Made by a program: the position numbers and the translations under genes. DNA of 64,000 nt from assembly GCA_963514095.1 (NCBI GenBank), contig OY741271.1, positions 24,314,119 through 24,378,118 of the forward strand, written 5' to 3'. The notes below the pieces were generated by a model. That model saw nothing but the letters and a program-made list of their open reading frames with translations, made no database searches and was not told the origin of the DNA. Shown here one piece after another: positions 1 to 11,171 of the stretch (position 1 is its first letter; each line of letters starts with the position of its first letter). This DNA is from Eutrigla gurnardus. Lineage: Eukaryota > Chordata > Actinopteri > Perciformes > Triglidae.

Positions 1-62
1 AAGGAGGAGAAGGAGGAGGAGGAGGAGGAGGAGGAGGAAGAGGAGGAGGAGGAGGGGAGGAG
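1..62. repeat. (AGG)n purine-rich microsatellite
   Basis: An AGG/AAG-rich tract at the left edge, inside irak1 intron 2. No exon is visible between here and the exon ending at 150. Confidence 0.8.
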
Positions 63-149
63 GAAGCTTTCAGGCTGGTTATCCCTGCAGAGAGAGAGGT
101 TAGTGTTTGACCTTTGACCCTACAGAGGTCACCAGTTCAGTGAACTCAC

Positions 150-340
150 AGTCCAGGATGACATCACGGGGGCGGAGCAGCTGCAGACGCTCCAACAGGT
201 CGACCAGCTCCCCTACACAACCGTTCCTGTTCTCCCATTGGTTCATCACCACGTCGGTCCGCCTTTCCCTCCTCTCGGCCAATCGCACGGCGGTCTGATC
301 ACAGAGGACCGCCGAGGCTTCAAAACAAAACATATTTATC

Positions 341-392
<52 letters not shown>

Positions 393-1575
393 TAGCTGCA
401 AATATTAACTTCAGGAAAGTCTCATTTAAACCTCAATAACAAGCTCGCTCTCTTTTTACTTGGGCACTTATTCCCATTGGCCAACAGTTCTCTGGCTATG
501 ATTGGACATTGTAACCAGGAAGTGGTGAGGTAAACAAGCTTGGGATGAGATAGGGCTCAACGTTGCTTTACGATCCACGATTCAACGTAGAGAGGAATTC
601 AATTCAATTATATTTATAGTGTCATAATCACAACAGAAGTCATCTCAGCACACTTAACACATTGAGCAGGACTAGAACACGCTCATGATTTTCAGAGTCA
701 ATACAATTTCAAAGTCCCAACTGGTCAGAGAACCAGTTCGCAACACTCCCTGTATTAATCCTTCCCAGTATGAACCTGAGGAAGGCGTCCTGGGGGAAGT
801 TGTATCAGTTCGAGCTGAAACTCACGTGAGTCAGTTAGTCCAAGGTGTAACTTTAAAGAGAATATGATGCTGCCTTCAGGTGCTGGTATTCTGGTATTTA
901 CCATAATCCTGATAATACCTGACGGCAGCATCATAATAGGAAACAAAGTTCTGACAAGAACCGCACTTCTACCAGAGTTAAACTAGACTAGACAAACATG
1001 TTCAGGAACTTTCTGGAACGTAAACAAACAAACTATCTCACAAATGAAAGTAATGCTGCTGACCTAGGTGGAGGTTCATGTGAACTGGGTGGAGGTTCCT
1101 GTGAACTGGGTGGAGGTTCCTGTGAACTAGGTGGAGGTTCATGTGAACTAATGGAGGTTTATATGATCTAGTGGAGGTTTATATGAATTAGTGGAGGTTT
1201 ATGTGAACTAGGTGGAGTTTCATGTGAACTAGGTGGAGGTTTCTGTGAACTAGGTGGAGTTTCATGTGAACTAGGTGGAGGTTTCTGTGAACTAGGTGGA
1301 GGTTCCTGTGAACTAGGTGGAGGTTCCTGTGAACTAGGTGGAGGTTCATGTGAACTAGGTGGAGGTTCTTGTGAACTAGGATGACATGTAGGAACTACGA
1401 TCTGGTCCATTAAACACCTTCAGTTCTAGCCGTGAGAAGCTTCTAGTTCTAGTTCTGACTCACCAAAGCGGGTCCAGTCCAGGTCTGACAGTCCGTCCAT
1501 GACCCGGCAGAACTCCCAGAGGACGGATGGCGGCAGCTTGTAGAGGAACGTCCGTCTCTGGTCGCCTGCCGACAT
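150..1575 (-). CDS. irak1: Interleukin-1 receptor-associated kinase 1-like, N-terminal death-domain exons (partial gene)
   Basis: Two coding exons are visible: 1464-1575, which starts with the ATG at 1575 and encodes 37 residues plus one base, and 150-317. Both have consensus splice sites and join in phase. Together they encode an IRAK-type death domain with a FLYKLPPSVLWEFCRVMD start, the DLDWTRF segment, a WENRN motif and LQLLRPRDVI. The last two match IRAK1 better than IRAK4. In the family this domain joins the MyD88 Myddosome below Toll-like and IL-1 receptors. The ProST linker and kinase domain must lie to the left of the window. Intron 1 (318-1463) holds (TA)n at 343-392, an imperfect hairpin at 862-938 and a 22-bp minisatellite. 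The gene is head-to-head with syp, 624 bp between the two ATGs. Identity as irak1 rather than another IRAK is inferred from the motifs and from human X-linked neighbours. Confidence 0.82.
596..690 (+). mobile_element. Dispersed-repeat fragment (teleost AATTCAATT-type)
   Basis: Begins with AATTCAATTCAATT, then an AT-rich stretch and a CACAACAGAAGTCATCTCAG-type segment. From memory this resembles a fragment common in fish genomes. It lies in irak1 intron 1, and the exact family is not assigned. Confidence 0.4.
1069..1384. repeat. 22-bp minisatellite in irak1 intron 1
   Basis: About 14 units of a GGTGGAGGTTCCTGTGAACTA-type sequence with point variants (TTCATG, TTTATG, TTTCTG). It ends about 80 bp from the exon 1 donor. 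The in-frame Pro/Ser peptide read on the minus strand is a by-product of the repeat. Confidence 0.93.
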
Positions 1576-1966
1576 GTTTGTAATGGAAAGTACACGCTAC
1601 CTGAAGCTAACAGGCTAACGGCTAACAGCGACCCGCCGGGGTGGCGGTGACACCGGGACGCGGGTCAGTCCGGGACCCGGATCAGTCCGCCACGTCAGAT
1701 CAGTCCGCAACAAACATCTAAAAACTTTAAATACTCAGTAAATCTGGCAAGTTCAGCTCCTCTGCTGCTTCCGCCCACTGCGGGTCAAGCTCACTGCAAT
1801 AAGAGCCGCTTCCGGTTATTACTAAAATAAAAGACGGACAGCCTCAGTAGCGTATACGAAAATCCCTACAAGGATACAATGTAGAAAAATGTTTTTTACA
1901 CAAATTACAAAAATATACACAAACAAACACGACGAGCAGACATGAAATACAAAGACGTCATTAAAG

Positions 1967-2028
<62 letters not shown>

Positions 2029-2198
2029 TTTGTATATATTTATAGATACATATGTATATATAAACACTGAATTGAACTCATTTATTATTGATGCTCCCTT
2101 CCCTCTCCCCTCCCCCTCCCTCTCCTCCCTCTCCCTCTCCTCTTCCACCCCCTCTCCTCCCCCCTCCTCCATCTCAGCTCCTCTCGACAGACAGCAGG
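1576..2198. promoter_or_regulatory. Shared irak1/syp intergenic promoter region
   Basis: The interval separates two divergent start codons. The irak1-proximal third (about 1600-1700) is GC- and CpG-rich, as expected of a CpG-type promoter. A (TA)n run of about 54 bp (1970-2023) and a CT-rich tract (about 2094-2180) lie towards syp and probably belong to its 5' UTR or core promoter. No clear TATA box was identified, and the transcription starts are inferred. Confidence 0.6.
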
Positions 2199-2632
2199 AT
2201 GGAGCTCGTAAATCAGGTATCAGCTCATCACATGCACGCCACATTTCACGCTTTTGCTTCATATTTGCGTCTCGTGTGTGTGCGTGTGTGTGTGTGTGCG
2301 TGTGTGTGTGTGTGTGCGTGTGTGCGTGGGCGCGGGCGGTGCTGGATGTCGGGTGTGTTCGTGTCGTGTGTCGGGCCGTGTTTGGTCCCGGTGTTTGGTC
2401 CCGGTGCAGCGCCCGTCGGGCCGCGTCGCGGATCCTACTGAGTCATGTTACACTGATGAAGATGATCTGACATAATGTGTTGCTGGTGACGTCACCAATG
2501 ATGCTCGGCGGAACATAACGGATGTTTGACTGCGGCAGATTGAACCGGGACGATCCGCGGGGGGTTAGACCCGGACACACACACTGTCCGGGAACCATGA
2601 ACGTCTCAGCACATAGTCCGGCTGTGTGTGTG

Positions 2633-2717
<85 letters not shown>

Positions 2718-2802
2718 GTGCGTATGTGTGCATGTAAAATGGCAGCCAGGAGGATATTCTCCTCCTGGTGCTGGTGTTGTTGATTTTCTCCTCCTCCTCA
2801 TC

Positions 2803-2846
<44 letters not shown>

Positions 2847-5800
2847 CCTCTTCATCCTCTGCTGTTAGATAGAGATGGACGTTTTGCAGTCGTTACCTCA
2901 ATTAATCTTCATTATAATCCTTAAATGTTTAAATGCTTTTTTAACCATTAGACTTTGTATAAATATTATTATTATTATTATGATTATAATTTTAGAATTG
3001 TATGATGATCATGATTATAATGATGATTATATGATTATAATTATGATTATTGTTATAATTATTATGCTTATGATATTATTATTATTATTATTAATATTTT
3101 ACGATTATTATGATGATCATCATGTGGTTTTAATGTGTTGCTGGAACCTGAAGGTCTGTGTTTGTGTGTCCAGATGGTGGCCCAGGGCCAGTTCAGGATC
3201 CTGAAGGTTCCTCTGGGCTTCATTAAGGTCTTACAGTGGGTGAGTTCATCACAGCAGCACCTGCACCTTTGTTTTCTGGGGGGGGACCATCTAGTCTCTA
3301 GTCCACCTAGCTGAGGGAGTCCTGAAACCACCAGAGTCCTGAAAACGCAGAGACCCCAGTCCCAGGGATGGAGTCAGTTCAAAAAGAGAAGCGTGATAAC
3401 GAGGTCCAGAAGATGAAACGAGTGGTTTCTAAAAGAAGCAGCAGGACGTTTCTTTGACACACTGCTGTTCTTTACGCATTCATCCAGAGAACCATGGAGC
3501 TCCTGTCCTATCAGCTGCTGTCAACCTTCAGACCATGTGACCTTTCCTCTGTTACATGGTCTGAAGACGATGGGTGCAGTCAAATAGTCTTTTTTGCTTA
3601 GGAAGGTTCCTAACTGAAGAAGTGACCCGGAAGTAAACAAGTGGCCGCCATGATAAGAGCCGTTCGAATTCTCTAAATGCAAAGGAAAGGAGCTCCAATG
3701 CTTCCTTTCAGAGCTCCTTTAGCATAGGATGCAACGGACCTTCCTATAGGAAAGGAAAGGAGATTACACCGACCCACAATTCTTAGCGAGAGCAACATTT
3801 AAAGTGCCGCACACCTCGGCCGTTCATGAAAACAAACAATATGCCTATTTGCATATTAAACAATTACTTTCATGGCATGAAAGTAATTGTTTAATATGCA
3901 TGCAGACATATAGTAATTGGAATAGTGATGATAAATGTGTGTGGACAGTGATAATAATTGAATGGTATTTTTTTTATTATTATTTAAATCATGTTACAAA
4001 TGTTTGACAAAAACGAAACCAAAACCACAAATGAAACGTAAATAAAGCAACCGGTCAAACAGAAAGGAGGAGCTGCTGGACCTGAAGCCGGTCAGTGAAC
4101 CAGCTGTTGATAAAACCAACATGTGGAGAAGTGGACGATGCACTTTTTGTAGTCCATTATTGTAGTTTCTCCAGCGCAGACGCACAATCGCCGGTGCCGA
4201 TCATCAGCTGTCAATCATCAGCAGCCGCGTTTTAATGACGTGGCTTAGTGAAAGTCCGGTCGGATTCTCTGAGCACCGCGGTCGACTTTTCCTAAGTCCT
4301 TTTGAGTTCTCCTATCGCCTTTCCTTAACCCCGTGACGTTTTCCCCAGAGGTCAAGGAATAGGAGTTAGGAATAGGAGTTAGGACCTTATTTTTTGACTA
4401 TTCGACTGCACCCTTTGAGATGTTAGCTTTAAATGAAAATCGTTGAAGTCACATGACTCTGGAGCTCTGACGTTAGATGGACAGACAGTTTGAGAGATTT
4501 ACTACTGAGAACGTTCCCTCAACCTTCAGGGAACATTTTTTTAAATGTTCCAAAAGTGTAAAGATTGTATAAAGTTGTCCAATTTTTCTAAAAATGTGAT
4601 TTCAGTCTTTCCAAATCACTTTGAACTTTTAAAACAATCGTCTCCTACTGATGATGATCTCAAACATGGTTAACATAATGGTCTGAGGACGAGAAGGTTC
4701 TCAGTCCTCCAGGTCCTGGTCCTCTTTAGGTTTAGGTTTCTGGTCTCATCCAGGATGACTTGTTGGGCTTTCAGGTGTTTAACTTCCTGTCGTGAACACT
4801 CCTGGACCCCCCCTCCCTCCCCCAGCCCTCAAGTGAGACTAGTCTCGTTAGCACAAGGGGGTCCTGAGTCTAGCAGGGATCCCCCATTAAGAATCTTTGA
4901 CTTGCGGTTTGTTTCCCCCTCCAGTTCTTCGCCATCTTCGCCTTCTCCACCTGCGGAAGTTATTCTGGGATGTTCCGGATGGCAGTGGAGTGTAAGAACC
5001 GCACCGACAGCGACCTGAGCATCGAGGTGGAGTTCGAGTATCCGTTCAGGTCAGCATGACATCACGGTCTCGACGTTTAAACAGCCACCATGAAATGTGA
5101 TGAGACATCAGGGCTAGCAGCACTTCCTGTCTGGGCATTTTGGCGTCGACACGGTAAAGACATAAACACAGGTAGTAATTCTGTTGAAAACGACTTCAAG
5201 AATAAACATCAAAGAGACAAAACGGGAGAAACCAAACCAGACCTGGGAGCTCAAATATCCTCAAGACTTGCACATGCTATCTGTACACGATGCTAACGAT
5301 AGCATTAGCTGAGGACGGTTTTAGCATGACTCTGGAGTCTGATCGTTTGATTCTCTTATTTGACACATTGCAATGTTGATCTTGATTTACTTGGGTACCT
5401 GTCTGCTGAACACCTGGTTCCCCCTCTGGGGACAACGAGAGCTCCTCCTCCATTCTGGACCATCATTAGAGCTAAGATGCTAACTTTCTGTCTCCGTCTC
5501 AGACTCCACCAGGTGCACTTCGACGCTCCCACCTGTAAGGGCGGGAACACGGAGCGTTTCTTCCTGGTCGGCGACTACTCCTCCTCGGCAGAGTTCTTCG
5601 TCACCATCGGTGTCTTTGCCTTCCTCTACTCGATGGCGGCGCTCACCATCTACGTCTTGTTCTTTGAGAAGTATAAGGAGAACAACAAGGGCCCGCTGAG
5701 CGTAAGTGTCCCGGCCTGCCGCAGCCTTCGCCAGGTGACCTCTGTGACGTCTGTGACCTCACTAATCCCCGCTGTGTGTTCAGGACCTGGTCGTGACCGC

Positions 5801-8800
5801 CGTGTTCGGCTTCATGTGGCTGGTGAGTTCGGCGGCGTGGGCCAAAGGTCTGTCCGACGTGAAGACGGCAACCGACCCGGACAAAGTGATCACTCTGATC
5901 TCTGCCTGCGACGCCGAGGAGAACCACTGCCGTGAAGTCCACGACCCAGTCATGTCCGGACTCAACACCTCCGTGGTAAGACCATCTCACTCTTTGGGTT
6001 CATGTCTCTGATGAGACATGAGGTCCCCAGGCAGACTGACCCACAGGTTTAACATTTTTGTAGAAATAGCCAGTTTCAGTCCCGACACCAAATGATACCT
6101 CTGTTTTCACTGAAGTTCTCAAATATATACATGTTTGAAGAGAAATCCAAACACAGCCATGACTGTGGTGGCAGCTGTCACACTGGGGAAAAAAGGGAAA
6201 ACTATGGGAATGGGAGGGGGACCCAAATGCAGTTAATCGGACAAGGGGGCAGGGCGCAGGGCGAGATAGGGATAAACCGAACTCCTCTTCATCCCAGGGA
6301 AAGACTGCCCTCGCATGGACCTGTCGGTCACTGTCGAGGGCATCACAGTATTGCCGTCGTCAACTGCGAGGAACCTGGGTGTAATCCTCGATGACCAACT
6401 ATCCTGCACCCCCAACATCACTGCTGTGGCCCGATCCTGCAGATTTGCCCTCTACAATATCCGCAGGATTCGAACCTTCCTCACAAAGGATGCAACGCAA
6501 CTCTTGGTCCAAGCACTGGTCATCTCCCGCCTTGACTACTGCAACTCTCTCCTGGCCGGACTCCCGGCCTCTGCGATTAAACCATTGCAGCGTATCCAGA
6601 ATGCTGCAGCACGCCTTATCTTCAATCTACCCAAATTCTCCCATGTGACCCCCCTCCTCCGTGACCTCCACTGGCTCCCTGTAGCAGCACGCATCCAATT
6701 CAAGACGATGACACTGGCCTTCAGGGCCATCAATGGAACGGCACCCATCTACCTTCAAACACTGGTCAAACCTCATGCCCCGAAGCGAGCACTTCGCTCC
6801 TCTACTTCAGCTGGCCGGCTGGTACCACCATCGCTGAAATCAAACAAATGTCGCTCAGCAAAGTCCAGACTCTTCTCTGTTCTGGCGCCTCAGTGGCGCC
6901 TCAGTGCTGTCCCGACCAATGTCAGGACAGCAGAGTCATTTGCCATTTTCCGAAAAAGGCTCAAGACTCACCTGTTCAGACTTCACCTCGACTAGCATGA
7001 CCCACTAACACCCCCCCCCCCCAAAAAAAAAAAACCTTACCTATAGCACTCTGATCGTAGCACTGTTGCTCTTGAAGTACTACTTTACTCAGATGAGGAC
7101 CTAACACTTGTTCTACTTTTAGCTCTTACTTTATCAGCAATGATACGTTGTGGTTTCCTTGTTTCCTTCTTTTGACAAATGTACTTATTGTAAGTCGCTT
7201 TGGACAAAAGCGCTAAATGACCTAAATGTAAATGTAAATGTAAAAAGTAAGCTTTATTTGTCAGGTACAAAAACAGTCAAAAGGGACAAAAGGCAAAGTA
7301 GCAAAAAAGGCAGGACAAAGTGCAAAGAAAAAGGCAAAGTTCAAATCAAACGTGGAAAAATGAAAACCATAAAACATACCAGAAAGGGACTTGAAACGGG
7401 CAGGAACCTGGGCAGGAGCAGGCGTGGACAGAGGCAGACAGATGCAATGACCTGAAGGAGTGAAGGGAAGACGTCGACTAAATACACAGGGAGGCAGGGA
7501 GCTGACGAGGGACAGGTGAAACACATTAGGGCAGGTAGGGTAATCAACACAAGAGGGTGGGGAAGTCAAGACAGCAGAAACAACAAGGACCAGGAAGTAC
7601 AAGACAAGAGGACTACAAAATAAAACAGGAAACCAACCACAGTCATGACATGGACAAGACAAGAAAAACAAGTGACATGACAAGACAGAATGACTACAAA
7701 AACCACAGAAACCAAAACGACAAAACCCACAGTCATGACAGCAGCTCCCTGTAAACCCGGTCCAGGACATCCTGTAGGACCTTTGTCATGTTGAAAATAT
7801 CATCATCAAATGTCATTAAAATAAAAAAGGTTAGATTCTGCCAAGTGGAGGGGAGCAAACCAACGGTTTCAGGCAGACTACCAAGTCCTCTGAGGTCCTG
7901 CATACCAAGGTCGGCTCGTATATCAGTCCAGATCAGTTATCTTCCAACGATGATCAGATTGTTATTAATTTAATTCATCAGACGTACCAAACTCTCGGAA
8001 AATGGCTTCAGATTTGGAAAAATCTCTTCTGTTGGTCCAAGGGTGGAAAAGACTGAACATGTAGACCATGTGGACCATGGGATCTGTTCAGGTCTGCACA
8101 ATTTCTGTGGGATGGGGATGAGTATCATAAACATTATTTTAGTACCGACCAAAACCTGATTCAGAAACTGCCACGTACTTAGTAGTTAGTATTGAATGTT
8201 GGATTCATAATCTATAATTCTGTGCTATTTTCTGGTTTAAATCCGTATTTGCCAGTTTTTGACTAAAGTCATAGTTCTTGTTTGCCAGCTCATATTCAGC
8301 CTTTTAACAGTTGTTCATTTGAACATCTTTAGTTGAATGAAAAGGGTTTGGTTGAATTGTATGTTTCTGAACGGGACTTCCTCTCCTCCTCCAGGCGTTT
8401 GGCTTCATCAACTTGATCCTGTGGGTTGGAAACCTCTGGTTTGTCTTCAAGGAGACGGGCATCATCGCTCCCTTCATGCGACCTCCACCTCCCCAGGAGA
8501 AACCTGCTGCACCAGACGCTTACGGCCAGCAGGGGGAGTACAAACAAGACCCGTACGCCAGCAACCAGGGAGGCTACCAACCCGAGTATAACCAGCAAGG
8601 ATACAACCAGGTGATCAGCCAACTCCTAATAACAGGGATGTTCTGTAGGCTGTATGAGGTAGTCCTCCATAGTCAGCCTACTGAGGTACTACTGAGGTAC
8701 TACTGAGGTACTACTGAGGTACATCCACTCAGCCTACTGAGGTACCACTGAGGTGAAGGAGGTGGGCGCCCCCTACTGTGAAAATGCGGAACTGGAGACG

Positions 8801-8917
8801 TCAGAAGTCATCATGGTGACTTGGTCCGCTGATATGTGTTTGTGTTTCTAGGAAGCTGAGTACGGTCAGGGCTTTGGCCAGCAGGGGGCGCCCACCTCTT
8901 TCACCAATCAGATGTGA
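2199..8917 (+). CDS. syp: Synaptophysin, synaptic-vesicle MARVEL-domain protein
   Basis: Seven coding exons: 2199-2216, 3174-3239, 4925-5049, 5503-5701, 5784-5975, 8395-8610 and 8852-8917. All have GT-AG borders and consistent phase, giving 293 residues. The product is a four-helix synaptic-vesicle membrane protein; the family binds synaptobrevin/VAMP2 and helps its sorting. Transmembrane segments lie near residues 22-43, 101-125, 137-158 and 201-222. Diagnostic motifs are CGSYSG, YPFRLHQV, GDYSSSAEFF, WLVSSAAWAKGLSDVK and LWVGNLWFVFKETG. NRT at residue 53 is the luminal glycosylation site of the first loop. The cytosolic tail (from about 223) is Tyr/Gly/Gln-rich but shorter than in mammals, and it ends GAPTSFTNQM as in the family. 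Exon 1 encodes only MELVNQ, as in mammalian SYP. The 3' UTR probably has an intron (donor about 8934, acceptor about 9412), with poly(A) signals at 9582 or 10582. sypa and sypb cannot be told apart here. Confidence 0.97.
2274..2332. repeat. (TG)n microsatellite, syp intron 1
   Basis: An interrupted TG/CG run starting about 57 bp after the exon 1 donor. Confidence 0.95.
2487..2494. promoter_or_regulatory. Full palindromic CRE (TGACGTCA) in syp intron 1
   Basis: An exact eight-base CRE in GGTGACGTCACC context, about 270 bp downstream of the syp exon 1 donor. It could bind CREB/ATF factors. Function is inferred, because an eight-base site can occur by chance. Confidence 0.4.
2621..2733. repeat. 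(TG)n microsatellite, syp intron 1
   Basis: About 110 bp of TG repeats with CG interruptions, followed by a CAT-repeat run at 2800-2843. It generates spurious Cys/Val and His/Thr peptides. Confidence 0.96.
2800..3110. repeat. (CAT)n run and ATT/ATG-rich low-complexity tract
   Basis: A CAT trinucleotide run to 2843, then AT-rich ATT/ATG/ATA-type sequence to about 3110, ending roughly 60 bp before syp exon 2. Confidence 0.85.
3572..4413. mobile_element. TIR-bearing non-autonomous DNA element in syp intron 2
   Basis: The left end reads GGGTGCAGTCAAATAGTC. The right end is the inverted counterpart, GACTATTCGACTGCACCC. Both sides carry further inverted AGGA-rich matter just inside. The roughly 840-bp interior has no transposase reading frame and contains a perfect palindrome at 3850-3900. 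No clear target-site duplication was found, so the superfamily is not assigned. Confidence 0.7.
6315..7256 (+). mobile_element. L2-like non-LTR retrotransposon, 3' part (C-terminal reverse-transcriptase region and tail)
   Basis: An open frame of 226 codons (6315-6995) encodes the C-terminal part of a LINE reverse transcriptase. Typical motifs are LGVILDDQLS, SRLDYCNSLLAGLP, RIQNAAARLIF, LHWLPVAARI and FRKRLKTHLF. After the stop come a C/A-rich stretch, an untranslated segment and the short terminal unit ending in TGTAAA repeats (about 7180-7250). The catalytic YxDD part is missing, so this is a 5'-truncated insertion. It sits in syp intron 5 in the gene's own orientation. The undisrupted frame suggests a fairly recent insertion, but with no catalytic core it cannot move by itself. 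Confidence 0.88.
7257..7745. repeat. Purine-rich dispersed repeat, unclassified
   Basis: A/G-rich non-coding sequence in which ACAGTCATGACA occurs twice (about 7640 and 7730). A matching inverted form, CCATGACTGTGG, lies at about 6159, upstream of the LINE fragment. It resembles the terminal part of a fish retroelement, possibly a solo-LTR-like piece. The class is uncertain. Confidence 0.4.
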
Positions 8918-11171
8918 AATTACAGGAAGCAGGTGAGTCAACACAGGAAGTAGAGGCTAATTGGTCCATTAAAACCATTTACTGATGACCAGCCGTGATG
9001 TCATAACCGTCAAAAGGAGACGTAGATTGTGAAACAATGATAGATGCTCCTGTAGAAGGTTGATATGTTGTTGCCATGGAAACAACATGGCAACAACGGT
9101 TTAGCAGAACGTTTTTCTGAAAAGTTTGAGGAGAATCACACCCCCGATGGTGCGTTCAGGTTCAGGAGTTTCCAGAGGCAGCAAGTTCACTTTGGCAACT
9201 CTTCAAATATTTCTGTCCCGGTCTCAATCCAGACAGTTTCTGGGTTCGGGTGAGGAAAGTCTCCAAAGAGGATCTACTTCCTGTTTGGCTCCAGACAGAG
9301 GCCAAGGAAACATTTATTGCTTTTTTATTTGTTGACAGAAAATATGAAACATTACTTTATATTGACTTTAGTTTGTCTTGAAAACAAAACATTTTTACGT
9401 TTGTCTTCACAGGAAACATTGGAGTGAACCAACAGTGGGTCACCTGCAACCTACCCACAATGCAACACTCCTGTCTGTCTGCAAAATGTACGGGGGTGTG
9501 TGGGGGGCGGGGGGTTAGATGTCCACTATCATTAATTGATGTGTAAATTATTAAAAAACAGAACTCTAAATAAGAAGAACCAATAAAAAGTCCTGTTTGT
9601 GTTCTACAGAAATATTACTGTATATAGACTTTCTGCCCCGCCCCTAGTCCTATGCCCCGCCCCCAGGTCAACCAGCCAATCATGAAGCTGTTCAGACTGG
9701 GTTAACACGAATCAGATCCAAACCAGATCCACCTGGATCCAGACCAGCAGCCCTGCGTCTGCCAACATCACCTCCCAGCTGTTTGCTGTTTGTCTTGCTG
9801 CATGTAAATCACAACACAGGAAGTGATGTCACTGTGGAGACGCAGTCAACCCAGTCTGAAGTCCAGTTTCATGGTGACAGGGGCTGGAAACCGGATCCAA
9901 AATGGCTCCCTGTCATTCCAGTTTGCACTGTTTGTGTGTGTGTTACTTCCTGCTGCAGTGAGTCGAGATCACAGCAAACCTCCATATATATATGGTCTTA
10001 AAGGGACAGAAGCGATGTCTAGTCGTCATCTGGGACCTCTTCCACCAGACTCCATTGATGAAACCATTGACTCTGCTGTTATTGTGTTTGTGAAAGTGTC
10101 TGGGTCTGAAAAGAAACTTGATGCTTCTTCTTCTTCGCTTGTTTTATTTTTGTTGTCGAGAAAGTGAAGCAGTTTGTAGCGTCAGTATCTTCCTCCGCAT
10201 GGCGACGTGTTACCTGCTTGTGTTGTCCAGTAACCAATGATCAGTGAGTCTACTTCCTGTGTGTGTGTGTCTTTTATTTTCTCATTTTCTCCTTCTATTT
10301 TCATCTTCAGTTACTTCATTTTTATTCCTCCTCCTCTTCCTCATCTTCCCCCTCCCCCTCCTCATCTTCCTCCGCCCCCTCCCCATCCTCCTATTCCTCC
10401 TCCTCTCTTCTTGTCATTCTTCTTCATGACTCTCCTCTCTGCCTCTGTGATGTAACTTCCTGTGTGATATTCTATTTAGCATCAGTAACCATGGCGACAG
10501 TGTTGACAGTGATGATGATGATGATGTGTGTGTGTTACTATGGACAAGCCCCCCCCCTTGTGTTAATTCAATGGACGTTTCAATAAACTACAAAGTCATC
10601 TGAGTCTGTTTACTGAGAAATTACTGAATACATTGAATACATTAATGAGGGTGTGAGTGTATGTATGTGTGTGAGTGAGTGAGTGAGTGAGTGAGTGAGT
10701 GAGTGAGTGAGTGAGTGAGTGAGTGAGTGAGTGAGTGAGTGAGTGAGTGAGTGAGTGAGTGAGTGAGTGAGTGAGTGAGTGAGTGTGTGTGTGTGTGACA
10801 GGGAGACATCAGTGTTGTTTTACCGGAGCATCAAAAAGCTGATTCTGAGGAATGAAAGGCTGTTTTTTTACGTATCTCACCTTCCGTAGAGGCTGCGATA
10901 CTGATGACATCATAACTCCAGTAATATGACTCATACCAGTATGTTCGGTGTTACCATTGGCCCCGGTCTCCCCTACATTTATCCCTCCCTCCTCTCCTCC
11001 CTCCTCTTGTCTCCTCCCCTTCCTCTCAGTCACTATGTCATTTCCCTCTCCCCCTCTCTGTCCTTATCTATTTAATACCCCCCCCCCCCCCCCCCTCTCC
11101 TTCGTCATCCCCCCTCCCCCTCCCCCTACCTTATCAGATGAGTCAGTGAGCGTTTGTGTTCAGTCAGTATC
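8918..11171 (+). other. syp 3' UTR and syp-pcsk1n intergenic interval
   Basis: Contains the probable syp 3' UTR with a GT-AG pair at about 8934/9412 and AATAAA signals at 9582-9587 and 10582-10587. It also holds CT-rich stretches at 10270-10440 and 10980-11130, a poly-C run near 11080-11096 and the (GAGT)n array. No further coding exon is recognisable. The pcsk1n promoter should lie in the last few hundred bases, but no TATA box was identified. Confidence 0.6.
10661..10797. repeat. (GAGT)n microsatellite
   Basis: About 30 tandem copies of the tetranucleotide, almost perfect, between syp and pcsk1n, ending in a short TG run. Confidence 0.97.

Noticed and set aside
1822..2475. Overlapping frames across the TA/TG repeats near syp exon 1
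   Set aside because: Simple-sequence artefacts. The only coding part is the six-codon syp exon 2199-2216.
6391..6648. Second plus-strand frame and antisense frame over the LINE fragment
   Set aside because: Shadows of the RT frame at 6315-6995, without motifs.
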